From: a virus
Direction: 5' to 3' (one strand)
Length of the DNA: 35,661 nucleotides
IMG/VR virus record: IMGVR_UViG_3300044620_001311
Span: 1 to 35,661 of that record
Positions 8,410 to 15,500 of this stretch are shown one piece after another. How positions within the stretch are numbered: position 1 is the first letter of the stretch; every line of letters begins with the position of its first letter. The notes beneath the pieces were generated by a model. That model made no database searches. It saw only the letters and a list, made by a program, of their open reading frames with translations, and was not told the origin of the DNA. A program made the position numbers and the translations under genes.

Positions 8410-10041
8410 ATGCCAAACGATTATCAGATCCCTTTAATTACCGAGCGGCCGGACGGCACGCCCGGAACGCTCAAAACCCTCGACGACGGCGGGCTCCAGT
8501 TTGCAGGCTACGAGCCCAACGGCGGCAAAATGCTGGTGGGCACCGCCCGCGACAGGTTTTTCGAGAACTTCGCCACGTTCGACACAAGCCCGACCGGCGA
8601 TTGGGAAATTGTTCAGACCGGGGCGGGAATGACCATCACAGGCCCGTTGGGCGGAGCCGTGGCGGGCTCCGGCCCTTATCTCAACATCGCCTCCGGCGTT
8701 ACCGCCGCAAGCAAGACAATCATCCTGACGCGCTCAACTTTTTCGATGCCGCTCGATTTGCGCTATCAGGTCAGCGCGTCGCAGCGGATCGCAAACAATC
8801 ACCTTCTTGTCGGGTTTGTTCAGGTTGACGACGCGGGCGCGATTGTCACCGACACAAGCCGCTCGACCGCGCCGGAAGTCCTCAACGCACGCAACGCGGT
8901 TTTCCACCAGCACGACAGCATCACGGCAACCACCGCGCAACTTCGCGTTCGGGCAGGCGGAAGCGCCCTCGACACGCTGGCAAACGCATTCGGGACAGGG
9001 TTCACCACGGTCGCCACCGGCACAGGCCCCAATTTCATCCCTGCGACAACTTACGGGCTCATGCTGGAGCGAGACCGTCTTTCGGCGCGTTCGTGGGGGC
9101 AGAACGTTCTCACCAACACGGGCGGACAATTCGCCTACGACCGCCTTCTCGTGAACCCTAACCGGCGCTACAAGCTGGCGATCATCGTTGAGAACGTGGC
9201 CGCCCCCGCATCGTCCACAGATTGGCGGCTGCACCTCATAAACATCCTCGACGCCACCCGGTTTGATGTTTCGCCGCGCTCCGCAGGCACCAGCGACTTG
9301 TCAAAGGCGTTTACGGTAACCGGGGCCGTCGCAATTGCCCCAGCGCAGACGCTCGCAAGCGTCACGGCGGCAAACCTCGGGATTCCCGGCACCAACGCCG
9401 ACGTTTTTTCCTCGGCTCTCACCGCCACCGCGACAACGGCGGCTTTCACTCCCTCGTTTGGTTGCGCCTACGAGGTCAACATTCCTGTCACAGCGGTAAC
9501 CGGCACAAACCCAACTCTAGACGTTACCATTGAGGAATCCGACGACGGCGGCACCAATTGGTTCCGCGTTTACGATTTGCCCCGCATCACCGCGGCCGGC
9601 ATCTATCGCAGCCCGAAACTCCCTCTGACCGGGAACCGTGTGCGCTACGTGCAGACCGTGGGCGGAACGAATCCGAGTTTCACGCGAGCCATCAACCGCC
9701 TCCAATGCTCCGACATGGCTGACCCGGTGCGGCAGAACGTGGACCGCAGCGTTGTGTTGACCACGCTGAACAGCACCACCCCGAGCCTCAACGCGCAGAA
9801 CTGCCGCAACGCGCAGATCATAGTGAATATCGGGGCCGCCACCACGGCACCGGCGCTCCAGCTTGAGGGCTCGGACGACAACGGCGCGACATGGTATGCA
9901 CTCGGCTCGCCGCTCACGGCGGTCGCAAGCTCCACGGTTCGGGCCACCGTCAACGACGTGCAGGCCCAGCTCCTCCGGGCAAGGGTGAGTACAGCGGGAA
10001 GCGCAGTAACCGCCGGTTACGTGACCGTGAAAGGATTCTAA
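8410..10041 (+). CDS. Large beta-rich virion protein of unknown role
   Basis: A 543-residue protein rich in T, A, S, V and G with short alternating hydrophobic stretches, no signal peptide and no membrane segment; it reads as an all-beta structural protein. The last ~230 residues seem to hold two related domains, marked by TIEESDDGGTNWFRVYDLP and LEGSDDNGATWYALGSPL, each followed by strands resembling RVRYVQTVGG / LLRARVSTAG. The N-terminal part includes a segment (RDRFFENFATFDTSPTGDWEIV) like the start of sugar-binding or fibre domains. Its place after the capsid suggests a decoration or head-fibre protein, but a cell-surface adhesin role is possible. The family is not recognised. The gene follows a 69-bp gap with a hairpin. 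Confidence 0.65.
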   Translation: MPNDYQIPLITERPDGTPGTLKTLDDGGLQFAGYEPNGGKMLVGTARDRFFENFATFDTSPTGDWEIVQTGAGMTITGPLGGAVAGSGPYLNIASGVTAASKTIILTRSTFSMPLDLRYQVSASQRIANNHLLVGFVQVDDAGAIVTDTSRSTAPEVLNARNAVFHQHDSITATTAQLRVRAGGSALDTLANAFGTGFTTVATGTGPNFIPATTYGLMLERDRLSARSWGQNVLTNTGGQFAYDRLLVNPNRRYKLAIIVENVAAPASSTDWRLHLINILDATRFDVSPRSAGTSDLSKAFTVTGAVAIAPAQTLASVTAANLGIPGTNADVFSSALTATATTAAFTPSFGCAYEVNIPVTAVTGTNPTLDVTIEESDDGGTNWFRVYDLPRITAAGIYRSPKLPLTGNRVRYVQTVGGTNPSFTRAINRLQCSDMADPVRQNVDRSVVLTTLNSTTPSLNAQNCRNAQIIVNIGAATTAPALQLEGSDDNGATWYALGSPLTAVASSTVRATVNDVQAQLLRARVSTAGSAVTAGYVTVKGF

Positions 10042-10044
10042 ACC

Positions 10045-10275
10045 ATGCCGCAACTCACGATTACCGACATCTTCGCCACCGACGCGGACGGAATGCGGAC
10101 TGTGACCGGTTCGTGCAACGGCGTTGTCCGCAGAATCTCCGTCCCCATTTTGGAGTTGGAGCGGTTGACGTTTGAAGAGGCACAGGCGCGTTTCATTGCA
10201 GAGTTTCGCAAGCTGCTCGAATTGGACCCGAAGCCGTATCCGCTCCCGTTCTCCGAGTTCACCGTCGAGATATGA
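10045..10275 (+). CDS. Small protein of unknown function
   Basis: A 76-residue protein beginning MPQLTITDIF, 3 bp after the preceding stop and overlapping the next gene by 4 bp (ATGA). The N-terminal half looks like a small beta unit (TVTGSCNGVVRRISVPI), the C-terminal half an amphipathic helix (LTFEEAQARFIAEFRKLLEL). No signal, membrane segment or family is recognised. Tight packing with both neighbours supports it as real; it may be a virion or lysis-cassette accessory. Confidence 0.6.
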   Translation: MPQLTITDIFATDADGMRTVTGSCNGVVRRISVPILELERLTFEEAQARFIAEFRKLLELDPKPYPLPFSEFTVEI

Positions 10276-10556
10276 CACTAGAGCAAGCTCTAATCGCCGC
10301 CATCGGGTCCGTGACCACCGCGCTTGTTTGGGTTGCCAAACTCCTCTGGGGGAAGTCGGAGCAATGCGAGCGCGACCGGAACGAAATGAGGAAGGAAATC
10401 AACAAGATGAAGGGCGACCACGGCCTAGCCGTTGGCACCCTCAAGGCATACGAGAAATGCCCGGCAGAGTCCTGCCCGTTTCGCCGCGCAACGCTCGTGG
10501 GGCTTTTGGTGGGTTCAGCCGTGCTCTTCCTTTTCGGCGCTTGCGCCTCCTCATGA
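10272..10556 (+). CDS. Small membrane protein, holin candidate
   Basis: A 94-residue protein with two hydrophobic segments: residues about 5-25 (ALIAAIGSVTTALVWVAKLLW) and 72-90 (ATLVGLLVGSAVLFLFGAC), separated by a charged helical stretch (KSEQCERDRNEMRKEINKMKGD). Two membrane spans, small size and position two genes before a CHAP endolysin fit a holin that sets the time of lysis. The central helix also resembles an i-spanin-like coiled coil, so a spanin component is the main alternative. It overlaps its neighbours by 4 bp on both sides (ATGA), so the lysis genes are translated as one block. Confidence 0.62.
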   Translation: MTLEQALIAAIGSVTTALVWVAKLLWGKSEQCERDRNEMRKEINKMKGDHGLAVGTLKAYEKCPAESCPFRRATLVGLLVGSAVLFLFGACASS

Positions 10557-10987
10557 TCGGTTTCCAGTCCAGCGCCATCATTCGCCAGCTCCCGCGCCGC
10601 GAGATTATCGGGCGCGACCTTCCGCTCCGCTGGTGGGGCGAATTTCAGCGCGACCTAACTTGTCTTTCCGCAATCGCCGGGCGGCTTGTCATCCCGGACG
10701 GTTTTTTGACGGACGGGGCCAGCGTGCCGCGCCCGGTCTGGGCGTTGCTGGCCAACTCCGACCCCGACCTGCTCTATCCGGCATTTGTTCACGACTACCT
10801 TTATGCCGTGCAGGGCGACCTCTACACAAAGACGCTGACCCGCCAGCAGTGCGACGCCGTGCTCGCTGAGCAGATGCAGGCCGTGGGCGCTCCCGCGTGG
10901 AAAGTCGCCACGGTTTACAGGGCGCTCCGCATCGCAGGCGGTCCCGCTTGGAAACACGACGACCGCGCCAAGCTCGAAACCATATGA
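10553..10987 (+). CDS. DUF1353-like protein in the lysis cassette
   Basis: A 144-residue protein with the hallmarks of the DUF1353 family: an N-terminal strand region (LPLRWWGEFQRDLTCLSAIAGRLVIPDGFLTDGASVPRPVW) and the HDYLYAVQ motif followed by a helix with conserved acid residues (QCDAVLAEQMQAVG). Members are about 110-160 residues and occur in many phages beside holin and endolysin genes; their biochemical role is unknown. The conserved histidine-aspartate pair suggests a metal or catalytic site, which is inference. The start is the ATG of a 4-bp overlap with the holin candidate, and it overlaps the endolysin by 4 bp. Confidence 0.75.
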   Translation: MIGFQSSAIIRQLPRREIIGRDLPLRWWGEFQRDLTCLSAIAGRLVIPDGFLTDGASVPRPVWALLANSDPDLLYPAFVHDYLYAVQGDLYTKTLTRQQCDAVLAEQMQAVGAPAWKVATVYRALRIAGGPAWKHDDRAKLETI

Positions 10988-11484
10988 GCAACCCCAGGGC
11001 GATCATTGCCGACATCGCAGCGCAGTATGTCGGGACGCGGGAAACCACGCCCAACCGTTTTGCCGGGGTTGACAAATTCTGGGCCGCGACGAACTACCCC
11101 GACGGCGGAAAAAACCGTGAGCCGTGGTGTTCCGCTTTCGCCTCCTATTGCGTTCAGGAAGCCGACCGGCAGAGCGCCGCAATCCGTTTGCGAGTCCCTC
11201 CCAGGTTTGCATCCGTCCGCGATTGGCTCCCGTGGGCGCGGAAGGCCGGGTGCGTTGTGTTCTCCAACACCTCGACCGCCTACACGCCCGAGCGCGGGGA
11301 CATCGTGGTTTTTCTGCCGCGCCTCTCTCACATCGGGATTGTTTCCGGGTTTTCCGGTCGCGGCATCGTCGAGACCATCGAAGGCAACACGAATGCCGCA
11401 GGCTCCAGGGAGGGCGACGGGTGCTTCGAGAAATTCCGCAACCTCTCATTCTGCGGGTCATTCATTCGCATTCCTCCGCTCTGA
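10984..11484 (+). CDS. Endolysin, CHAP-type peptidoglycan hydrolase
   Basis: A 166-residue protein with a single cysteine-histidine amidohydrolase/peptidase domain. The nucleophile is C49 in REPWCSAFASYC, the base is H116 in RLSHIGIVSG, and a polar third residue is N135 in TIEGNTNA. The family cuts peptide or amide bonds in peptidoglycan. There is no signal peptide, so export depends on the upstream holin candidate. No separate cell-wall-binding domain is present, as expected for a phage of a Gram-negative-type cell. It overlaps the DUF1353 gene by 4 bp. Copy 3 of the late promoter begins 3 bp after its stop. Because this gene sits between capsid and joining genes, lysis is embedded in the structural operon. 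Confidence 0.85.
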   Translation: MSNPRAIIADIAAQYVGTRETTPNRFAGVDKFWAATNYPDGGKNREPWCSAFASYCVQEADRQSAAIRLRVPPRFASVRDWLPWARKAGCVVFSNTSTAYTPERGDIVVFLPRLSHIGIVSGFSGRGIVETIEGNTNAAGSREGDGCFEKFRNLSFCGSFIRIPPL

Positions 11485-11487
11485 GCG

Positions 11488-11531
11488 GGGCAAACGCGCA
11501 CAAGACCCCGGGGGAAGAGCGCGGCTATCCT
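11488..11531 (+). promoter_or_regulatory. Late promoter element, copy 3 (upstream of joining genes)
   Basis: GRGCAAACGCGCACAAGAC at 11488-11506 (R = G), 19 bp, then TATCCT (11526-11531), then 6 bp to the ATG at 11538. The geometry again puts +1 on the start codon. The whole gap between endolysin and the next gene (53 bp) is taken up by this promoter-like unit. Confidence 0.72.
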
Positions 11532-11537
11532 GCCCGC

Positions 11538-11729
11538 ATGAAACTCGTTCAGCTTCTAAAAAGCCTTTTGATCGGCGGGGAACCCGTCAAAGCCGGTGAA
11601 TCCGTGGAAGTCTCCGAAGCCGTGGCCCGCGAGCTTGTCGGGCGGGGAGTGGCCGTGCCGGTTCTTGCAACGCCCGCGCCTGAGCCCGAGCCCGAGCCCG
11701 CCGAGGAGCCAAAACCCCGCAAAAAATAA
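11538..11729 (+). CDS. Small phage protein of the DUF7210-like type
   Basis: A 63-residue protein: MKLVQLLKSLLIGGEPVKAG followed by ESVEVSEAVARELVGRGVAVP, then a proline/glutamate tail (PEPEPEPAEEPKPRKK). The pattern of a short beta element, a VKAGE turn and a VSEAxAxxLVxxG helix is common in small proteins near capsid and connector genes of many phages; the function is not established. It is the first gene after promoter copy 3 and, by the geometry of that element, would be read from a leaderless mRNA. The stop codon lies in a 24-bp tandem duplication. Confidence 0.65.
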   Translation: MKLVQLLKSLLIGGEPVKAGESVEVSEAVARELVGRGVAVPVLATPAPEPEPEPAEEPKPRKK

Positions 11730-11760
11730 GCCATGCAACCGCCTAAAAAATAAGCCATGC
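11721..11760 (+). repeat. Duplicated gene-junction sequence
   Basis: AAAAAATAAGCCATGC occurs at 11721-11736 and again at 11745-11760, a 24-bp period. Each copy contains a TAA stop and an ATG start. The first ATG (11733) opens a 6-codon reading frame closed by the second TAA (11751); the second ATG (11757) is the true start of the joining protein. Confidence 0.85.
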
Positions 11761-12047
11761 CCGAAAACCTCGCGGCCTTTTTCACCGGGCTGGACGCGCA
11801 GACGGCCACGTTCACCGTTGGCGGTCAACCGCGCCTTGTGCAGTGCTTCTTCGACAACGCCTTTTTTGACAGGTCCGTCGGGGAAACCGTGCTCGACACG
11901 ACCCAGCCGCGCATAACGTGCCAGATGGCCGCGCTTGCGGGCGTTGCTCGGGAGTCTCTGGTGGAGGTTGCGGGGCAGACGTTCTCAATAATTCAGATCC
12001 AGCCGGAGGGCACTGGCCTAGCAACCGTCACCCTTGCTCATGAGTGA
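11757..12047 (+). CDS. Head-tail joining protein candidate
   Basis: A 96-residue protein whose C-terminal strands (ESLVEVAGQTFSIIQIQPEGTGLATVTL) resemble the closing beta hairpin of lambda gpFII-type head-tail attachment proteins, which commonly end in a PDGTG-x-TxLxL pattern. The N-terminal helix starts MPENLAAFFTGLDAQTATF. Size and place, after the capsid genes and before a minor tail Z-like protein, agree. The protein would sit at the neck under the portal. It overlaps the next gene by 8 bp. A start at the second ATG of the duplicated junction is chosen because the first is closed after six codons. Confidence 0.68.
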   Translation: MPENLAAFFTGLDAQTATFTVGGQPRLVQCFFDNAFFDRSVGETVLDTTQPRITCQMAALAGVARESLVEVAGQTFSIIQIQPEGTGLATVTLAHE

Positions 12048-12549
12048 GTTTCTCGAAGTCCGAGCCGACGACCTTGAAAAAGTCGCGCTCCTCGCCGGGC
12101 GCGTTCTCGACGAGAGCACTCGCCACGCGATGAAAATCGCAATCGCTCGCGTCTCGCGCTGGGCCGGGAACGAGGTGCGGCGCAAGGTCGCATCCGCGAC
12201 AAAAGTAAAAGGGGGCGTCATCAAGGGCCGCATGTATGTCGGCGTCAGTGACAAACAGGGCCGCGTGTGGCTGGGCCTTTCGCCCATCAAGCTCAACCGC
12301 CTAAATCCTCGCCAAACCGCATCCGGCGTGACCGCAGGCCCGGCCAAGCGCCCCGGGGCGTTCATCATAGAAAAATTCGGGGGCAACGTGTTCGAGCGCA
12401 AAGGCAAGGCGCGTTTGCCAATCGAAAAAAGCGCCGGGCACGACATCCGCAGCGAAGGCGACGCGGCAATGGCCGCCGTCAAAGAGCAGATCGGGCCGCG
12501 CCTCCTCGCGGAATTTGAAAGGGCTCTCAAATGGGGACGCCAGAGGTAA
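12040..12549 (+). CDS. Minor tail protein Z-like
   Basis: A 169-residue protein similar in layout to the prophage minor tail protein Z family (lambda gpZ 192 residues): an N-terminal helix with a LRxAxxxxxxxAVNRxxxxAR-like pattern (RHAMKIAIARVSRWAGNEVRRKVA), a middle beta region (RMYVGVSDKQGRVWLGLSPIKLNRL), then GAFIIEKFGGNVFERKGKARLPIEKSAGHDI, which matches the typical 'F-R-R-G-K-x-R-L-P-I' segment. These proteins cap or connect the tail during joining to the head. The start is the ATG at 12040, overlapping the previous stop; the in-frame codon at 12034 is less likely. It overlaps the next gene by 19 bp. Confidence 0.75.
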   Translation: MSEFLEVRADDLEKVALLAGRVLDESTRHAMKIAIARVSRWAGNEVRRKVASATKVKGGVIKGRMYVGVSDKQGRVWLGLSPIKLNRLNPRQTASGVTAGPAKRPGAFIIEKFGGNVFERKGKARLPIEKSAGHDIRSEGDAAMAAVKEQIGPRLLAEFERALKWGRQR

Positions 12550-13052
12550 ACCTCACCAACCTTCACGCCGCCATGAAAACGGCCTTTCTGGCCGCGTTCC
12601 CTGGCGTTTCCGTGGACTACTACGACCGCCCCGGCGAAAAGCTCACCGTCCCCGCGATCCGTTTTGAGCTTGAGCAAATCGCACCGGCAAACCCCTACGA
12701 CAGCGGCACCGAGCAATTAGAGGTCGAGCTTCGATTCTCCGCCGAGTGCGTTTCGACTTACAAACAGGGCGGCAAGCTGGGCGTGCGACTCCTCGCCGCG
12801 CAGGTCGCGAAATTCGTGCAGGGCAACCGCTTTTCCAGCCCGCTAAGCCCGGGGCGTTTTGCGAGCGCCACTCCCGAAACGTTCTCCGAGGAGTATGAGA
12901 CATTCCGCGTGGAGTGGTCGCACACGGCATTTTTGGGCGCTTCCATTTGGGACGGCGCGAGCGTTGTTCCGACGCAAATCTTCCTCGGCGTGGCTCCTTA
13001 CATCGGCGTGCCGAATGAGCCTTACTATCGCCGCATCATCCCGCCTGAATGA
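12531..13052 (+). CDS. Tail completion or terminator protein candidate
   Basis: A 173-residue protein located between the Z-like protein and baseplate protein V, where contractile phages encode a tail completion protein. It starts NLTNLHAAMKTAFLAAFPGV and continues with alternating beta segments (PAIRFELEQIAP, EVELRFSAECVS), a helix (GVRLLAAQVAKFVQGN) and ETFRVEWSHTAFLGASIWD. This helix-beta-beta-helix-beta pattern resembles tail-terminator folds (lambda gpU-like and Mu gp37-like), but no clear family motif is visible. It overlaps Z by 19 bp and V by 4 bp, so it is co-translated. Confidence 0.6.
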   Translation: MGTPEVNLTNLHAAMKTAFLAAFPGVSVDYYDRPGEKLTVPAIRFELEQIAPANPYDSGTEQLEVELRFSAECVSTYKQGGKLGVRLLAAQVAKFVQGNRFSSPLSPGRFASATPETFSEEYETFRVEWSHTAFLGASIWDGASVVPTQIFLGVAPYIGVPNEPYYRRIIPPE

Positions 13053-13678
13053 GCGCCGCACGCATCGGAGAGCTTGAGCGCCGCCTTGCCAACGTGACCA
13101 GGGCGGGGACGATCCTTGAGGCGGATTATTCCAAGGCCCGCGTGCGCGTGAAGCTGGGCAAAAACACAACGGCCTGGCTTCCGTGGGTCTCCTCCCGCGC
13201 TGGCGGGGATAAAACGTGGCACGCTCCCGAGGTTGGCGAGCAAGTGCTCGTTCTCTCACCGGCGGGGGACTTGTGCGCGGGCTTTGTCCTCGGGGGCGTT
13301 TACAAACAGGACCGCCCGGCCAACGCAGACGCCGCGACGGTCTCACGCACAACTTACGCAGACGGGGCCGTTGTCGAATACGACCGCGCCGCGCACGCCT
13401 ACGCCATCACCATCCCGGCAGGAGGCAAGGCCACGGTGAAAGCCGGGGCATCCTCAACGCTTGAAGTCACCTCCGACGCAATCCGGCTCACCGTGGGCGG
13501 GACGCAGCTTGTTCTTTCCGCGTCCGGGATTCAAATCACGTCCGCGACCGGGCTCAGCATCAACGGGGCCGTCACGCAGACAGGCGGACCGCTGACGAGC
13601 AACGGCATTGCCCTCAGCACGCACACGCACGGCGGGGTCACGGGTGGAATCTCCAACACCGCAGGCCCCAACCCCTAG
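13049..13678 (+). CDS. V: Baseplate spike protein, P2 gpV-like
   Basis: A 209-residue protein with an N-terminal OB-like domain (AGTILEADYSKARVRVKLG, WLPWVSSRAGGDKTWHAPEVGEQVLVLSPAGDL) typical of P2 gpV / Mu gp45. A beta-helical stalk follows (KATVKAGASSTLEVTSDAIRLTVGG), then a C-terminal STHTHGG segment (H192, H194). The HxH pair is the iron-binding apex motif of these membrane-piercing spikes. It forms a trimer at the tip of the tail tube. The gene overlaps its upstream neighbour by 4 bp (ATGA), and its stop is followed 1 bp later by copy 4 of the late promoter. Confidence 0.9.
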   Translation: MSAARIGELERRLANVTRAGTILEADYSKARVRVKLGKNTTAWLPWVSSRAGGDKTWHAPEVGEQVLVLSPAGDLCAGFVLGGVYKQDRPANADAATVSRTTYADGAVVEYDRAAHAYAITIPAGGKATVKAGASSTLEVTSDAIRLTVGGTQLVLSASGIQITSATGLSINGAVTQTGGPLTSNGIALSTHTHGGVTGGISNTAGPNP

Positions 13679-13679
13679 C

Positions 13680-13723
13680 GAGCAAACGCGCACAAGACGC
13701 CCCCCGAAGGCCGCGCCTAATGT
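13680..13723 (+). promoter_or_regulatory. Late promoter element, copy 4 (upstream of baseplate W)
   Basis: GRGCAAACGCGCACAAGAC at 13680-13698 (R = A), 19 bp, then TAATGT (13718-13723), then 6 bp to a GTG start at 13730. An in-frame TAA at 13718 blocks any longer N-terminus, so the start and the -10-like box are tightly constrained relative to each other. Confidence 0.72.
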
Positions 13724-13729
13724 TCGACC

Positions 13730-14065
13730 GTGCGCGGGACGAATCAACAAACAGGCAAGGCCCTCTCCGGCGTGGAGCACCTCCGCCAGAGCATTCAAGA
13801 CATACTATCGTGCCCGCTTGGCTCGCGTGTCATGCTCCGCGATTACGGCTCGCGCCTCTTCGAGCTAGTCGACGCCCCGCTGAATCGCTCGACCCTCATC
13901 GAGCTTTACGTGGCCACGATTGACGCCCTCCAGAAATGGGAGCCGCGCCTTGCAATCGCTCGCGTTTTCGCAAGCGCCGTTTCCGACGGGCGCGTAACTC
14001 TGGAGCTTGAGGGCGTTTATTTGCCGACCGGCCAACCCGTCACCGTTGACGGCATCGTCATCTAA
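13730..14065 (+). CDS. W: Baseplate wedge protein, P2 gpW / T4 gp25-like
   Basis: A 111-residue protein with the hallmark sequence of the gpW/gp25 family: HLRQSIQDILSCPLGSRVMLRDYGSRLFELVD, then an ALQKWEPRLAIARV segment (EPR core) and closing strands (GRVTLELEGVYLPTGQPVTV). It forms part of the baseplate wedge near the sheath. The start is GTG at 13730; the ATG at 13720 is out of frame, and in frame there is a TAA at 13718. The gene would be translated from a leaderless transcript starting with GTG if promoter copy 4 works as modelled. It is followed 2 bp later by gene J. Confidence 0.9.
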   Translation: MRGTNQQTGKALSGVEHLRQSIQDILSCPLGSRVMLRDYGSRLFELVDAPLNRSTLIELYVATIDALQKWEPRLAIARVFASAVSDGRVTLELEGVYLPTGQPVTVDGIVI

Positions 14066-14067
14066 GA

Positions 14068-14970
14068 ATGAGCAGCTTCACGGCCATTGACCTTTCCAAC
14101 ATCCCCGCCCCGGAAGTGGTGGAGACGCTCGACTTCTCCGCGATCCTCGCCGCGATGGTCGCGGACCTTCAAGCGCGAGATCCCGCTTTCACGGCTTTTG
14201 TGGAGTCGGATCCAGCTTGGAAGATCCTTGAGGTTGCGGCCTACCGCGAGCTTTTGCTCCGCCAACGCATCAACGACGCCTCCCGCGCCGTCATGCTGGC
14301 CTTCGCCACGGGCGCAGACCTTGAGCACCTCGGCGCGCTTTTCGGCGTCACACGCAAAACGCTCGTCGCTGGCAACCCGTCCGTGATCCCGCCCGTGGAG
14401 GCAGTGATGGAAGCCGACGCGGACCTCCGTTACAGGATAACCCTGGCGCTTGAGGGGCTCAGCACCGCGGGCCCCGAGGGCGCTTATCTTTACCACGCGC
14501 TCAAATCAGAGAGCGTCAAGCACGCCTCCGTCACCGGCCCGCCGACCCTCTCACCGGGGCAGGTTCTCGTGACCCTCCTAGGGACCACCGGCAGCGGGGC
14601 CGTTTCCTCAACCGTCATTTCCGAGGTCGCCGCCATCCTCAACGACGAGGATGTCCGACCCCTGACGGATCAAGTCACGGTTCAGGGCGCAACCATCATC
14701 CCTTATACTATACAGGCCACGCTCTACACCTACGCAGGCCCGGACTCCGCCGTTGTCATCCAGCAGGCGCAGGCCGCCGCGCAGGCCTTCGCAGACGCTC
14801 AGCACCGCATCGGCTACGACATCCCGCGCTCTGGGATTTTCGCGGCTCTTCACGTCGCCGGGGTGCAGCGTGTGGAGCTGACACAGCCCGCCGCCGACAT
14901 CACCGTCAACTACGCGCAGGCTGCTTTTTGCACCGGCCTAAACATCACGCACGCGGGGGTCGCTGAATGA
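14068..14970 (+). CDS. J: Baseplate assembly protein J, P2 gpJ-like
   Basis: A 300-residue protein (P2 gpJ is 302). Family features: N-terminal LDFSAILAAMVADLQARDPAFTAFVESDPAWKILEVAAYRELLLRQRINDA, then LAFATGADLEHLGALFGVTR, a DADLRYRITLALEGLSTAGPEGAYLYHALK segment, and late beta strands (PRSGIFAALHVAGVQRVELTQP). gpJ forms the baseplate periphery. The gene starts 2 bp after W with no Shine-Dalgarno site and overlaps gene I by 4 bp. There are no unusual features. Confidence 0.93.
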   Translation: MSSFTAIDLSNIPAPEVVETLDFSAILAAMVADLQARDPAFTAFVESDPAWKILEVAAYRELLLRQRINDASRAVMLAFATGADLEHLGALFGVTRKTLVAGNPSVIPPVEAVMEADADLRYRITLALEGLSTAGPEGAYLYHALKSESVKHASVTGPPTLSPGQVLVTLLGTTGSGAVSSTVISEVAAILNDEDVRPLTDQVTVQGATIIPYTIQATLYTYAGPDSAVVIQQAQAAAQAFADAQHRIGYDIPRSGIFAALHVAGVQRVELTQPAADITVNYAQAAFCTGLNITHAGVAE

Positions 14971-15497
14971 GTCTCCTCCCGCCGAACAGCTCCGACCAAG
15001 AGCGCGCAATGGAGGCCGCAACGCAGCGCGCAACGGAATTGCCCGCGCCGCAACGCACGCTCTGGAATGCCGAAACATGCCCGGCAAACCTTTTGCCCTG
15101 GCTTGCGTGGGGCTTTTCGGTGGACGAGTGGAACGCCAACTGGACCGAGGAACAGAAACGCCGCGTCATCGCCGCTTCAATCGACGTTCACCGCCGCAAG
15201 GGCACCGTCGGCGCAGTGCGCAGCGTGCTCGAAAGCCTCGGCATCGGGAGCGCCTTTCAAGAGTGGTGGCAACAGACCCCGCCCGGAACCCCCCACACTT
15301 TCAAGCTTCTCGCTTCCTTCATCACAACCCCGGCAAACGTTCAAGACTCGATCTTCGAGGCCGTCAACCGCGTCAAGCCTGTCCGCTCGCAAATGGTTGT
15401 TGAGCTGGTCCAGGGCTTCCTCGGGGAAGTGAACACCGTGGGGATTCTCAACCCGACTCTCTACGACCGCCTCGAAGGCGCCGCCTCTTACCCGTAA
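14967..15497 (+). CDS. I: Tail protein I, P2 gpI-like
   Basis: A 176-residue protein of the P2 gpI family: SLLPPNSSDQERAMEAATQR, then WNAETCPANLLPWLAWGFSVDEWN and EEQKRRVIAASIDVHRRKGTVGAVRSVLESLG, all diagnostic. In the virion it links the baseplate to the tail fibres. It is 176 residues, the same as P2 gpI within a few residues. It overlaps gene J by 4 bp (ATGA) and is followed 3 bp later by the fibre gene, the P2 order. Confidence 0.92.
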   Translation: MSLLPPNSSDQERAMEAATQRATELPAPQRTLWNAETCPANLLPWLAWGFSVDEWNANWTEEQKRRVIAASIDVHRRKGTVGAVRSVLESLGIGSAFQEWWQQTPPGTPHTFKLLASFITTPANVQDSIFEAVNRVKPVRSQMVVELVQGFLGEVNTVGILNPTLYDRLEGAASYP

Positions 15498-15500
15498 CAA

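Noticed and set aside
15332-15346. GGCAAACGTTCAAGAC inside gene I as another promoter copy
   Set aside because: It is shorter by two bases, with no -10-like box or gene start downstream; probably chance.
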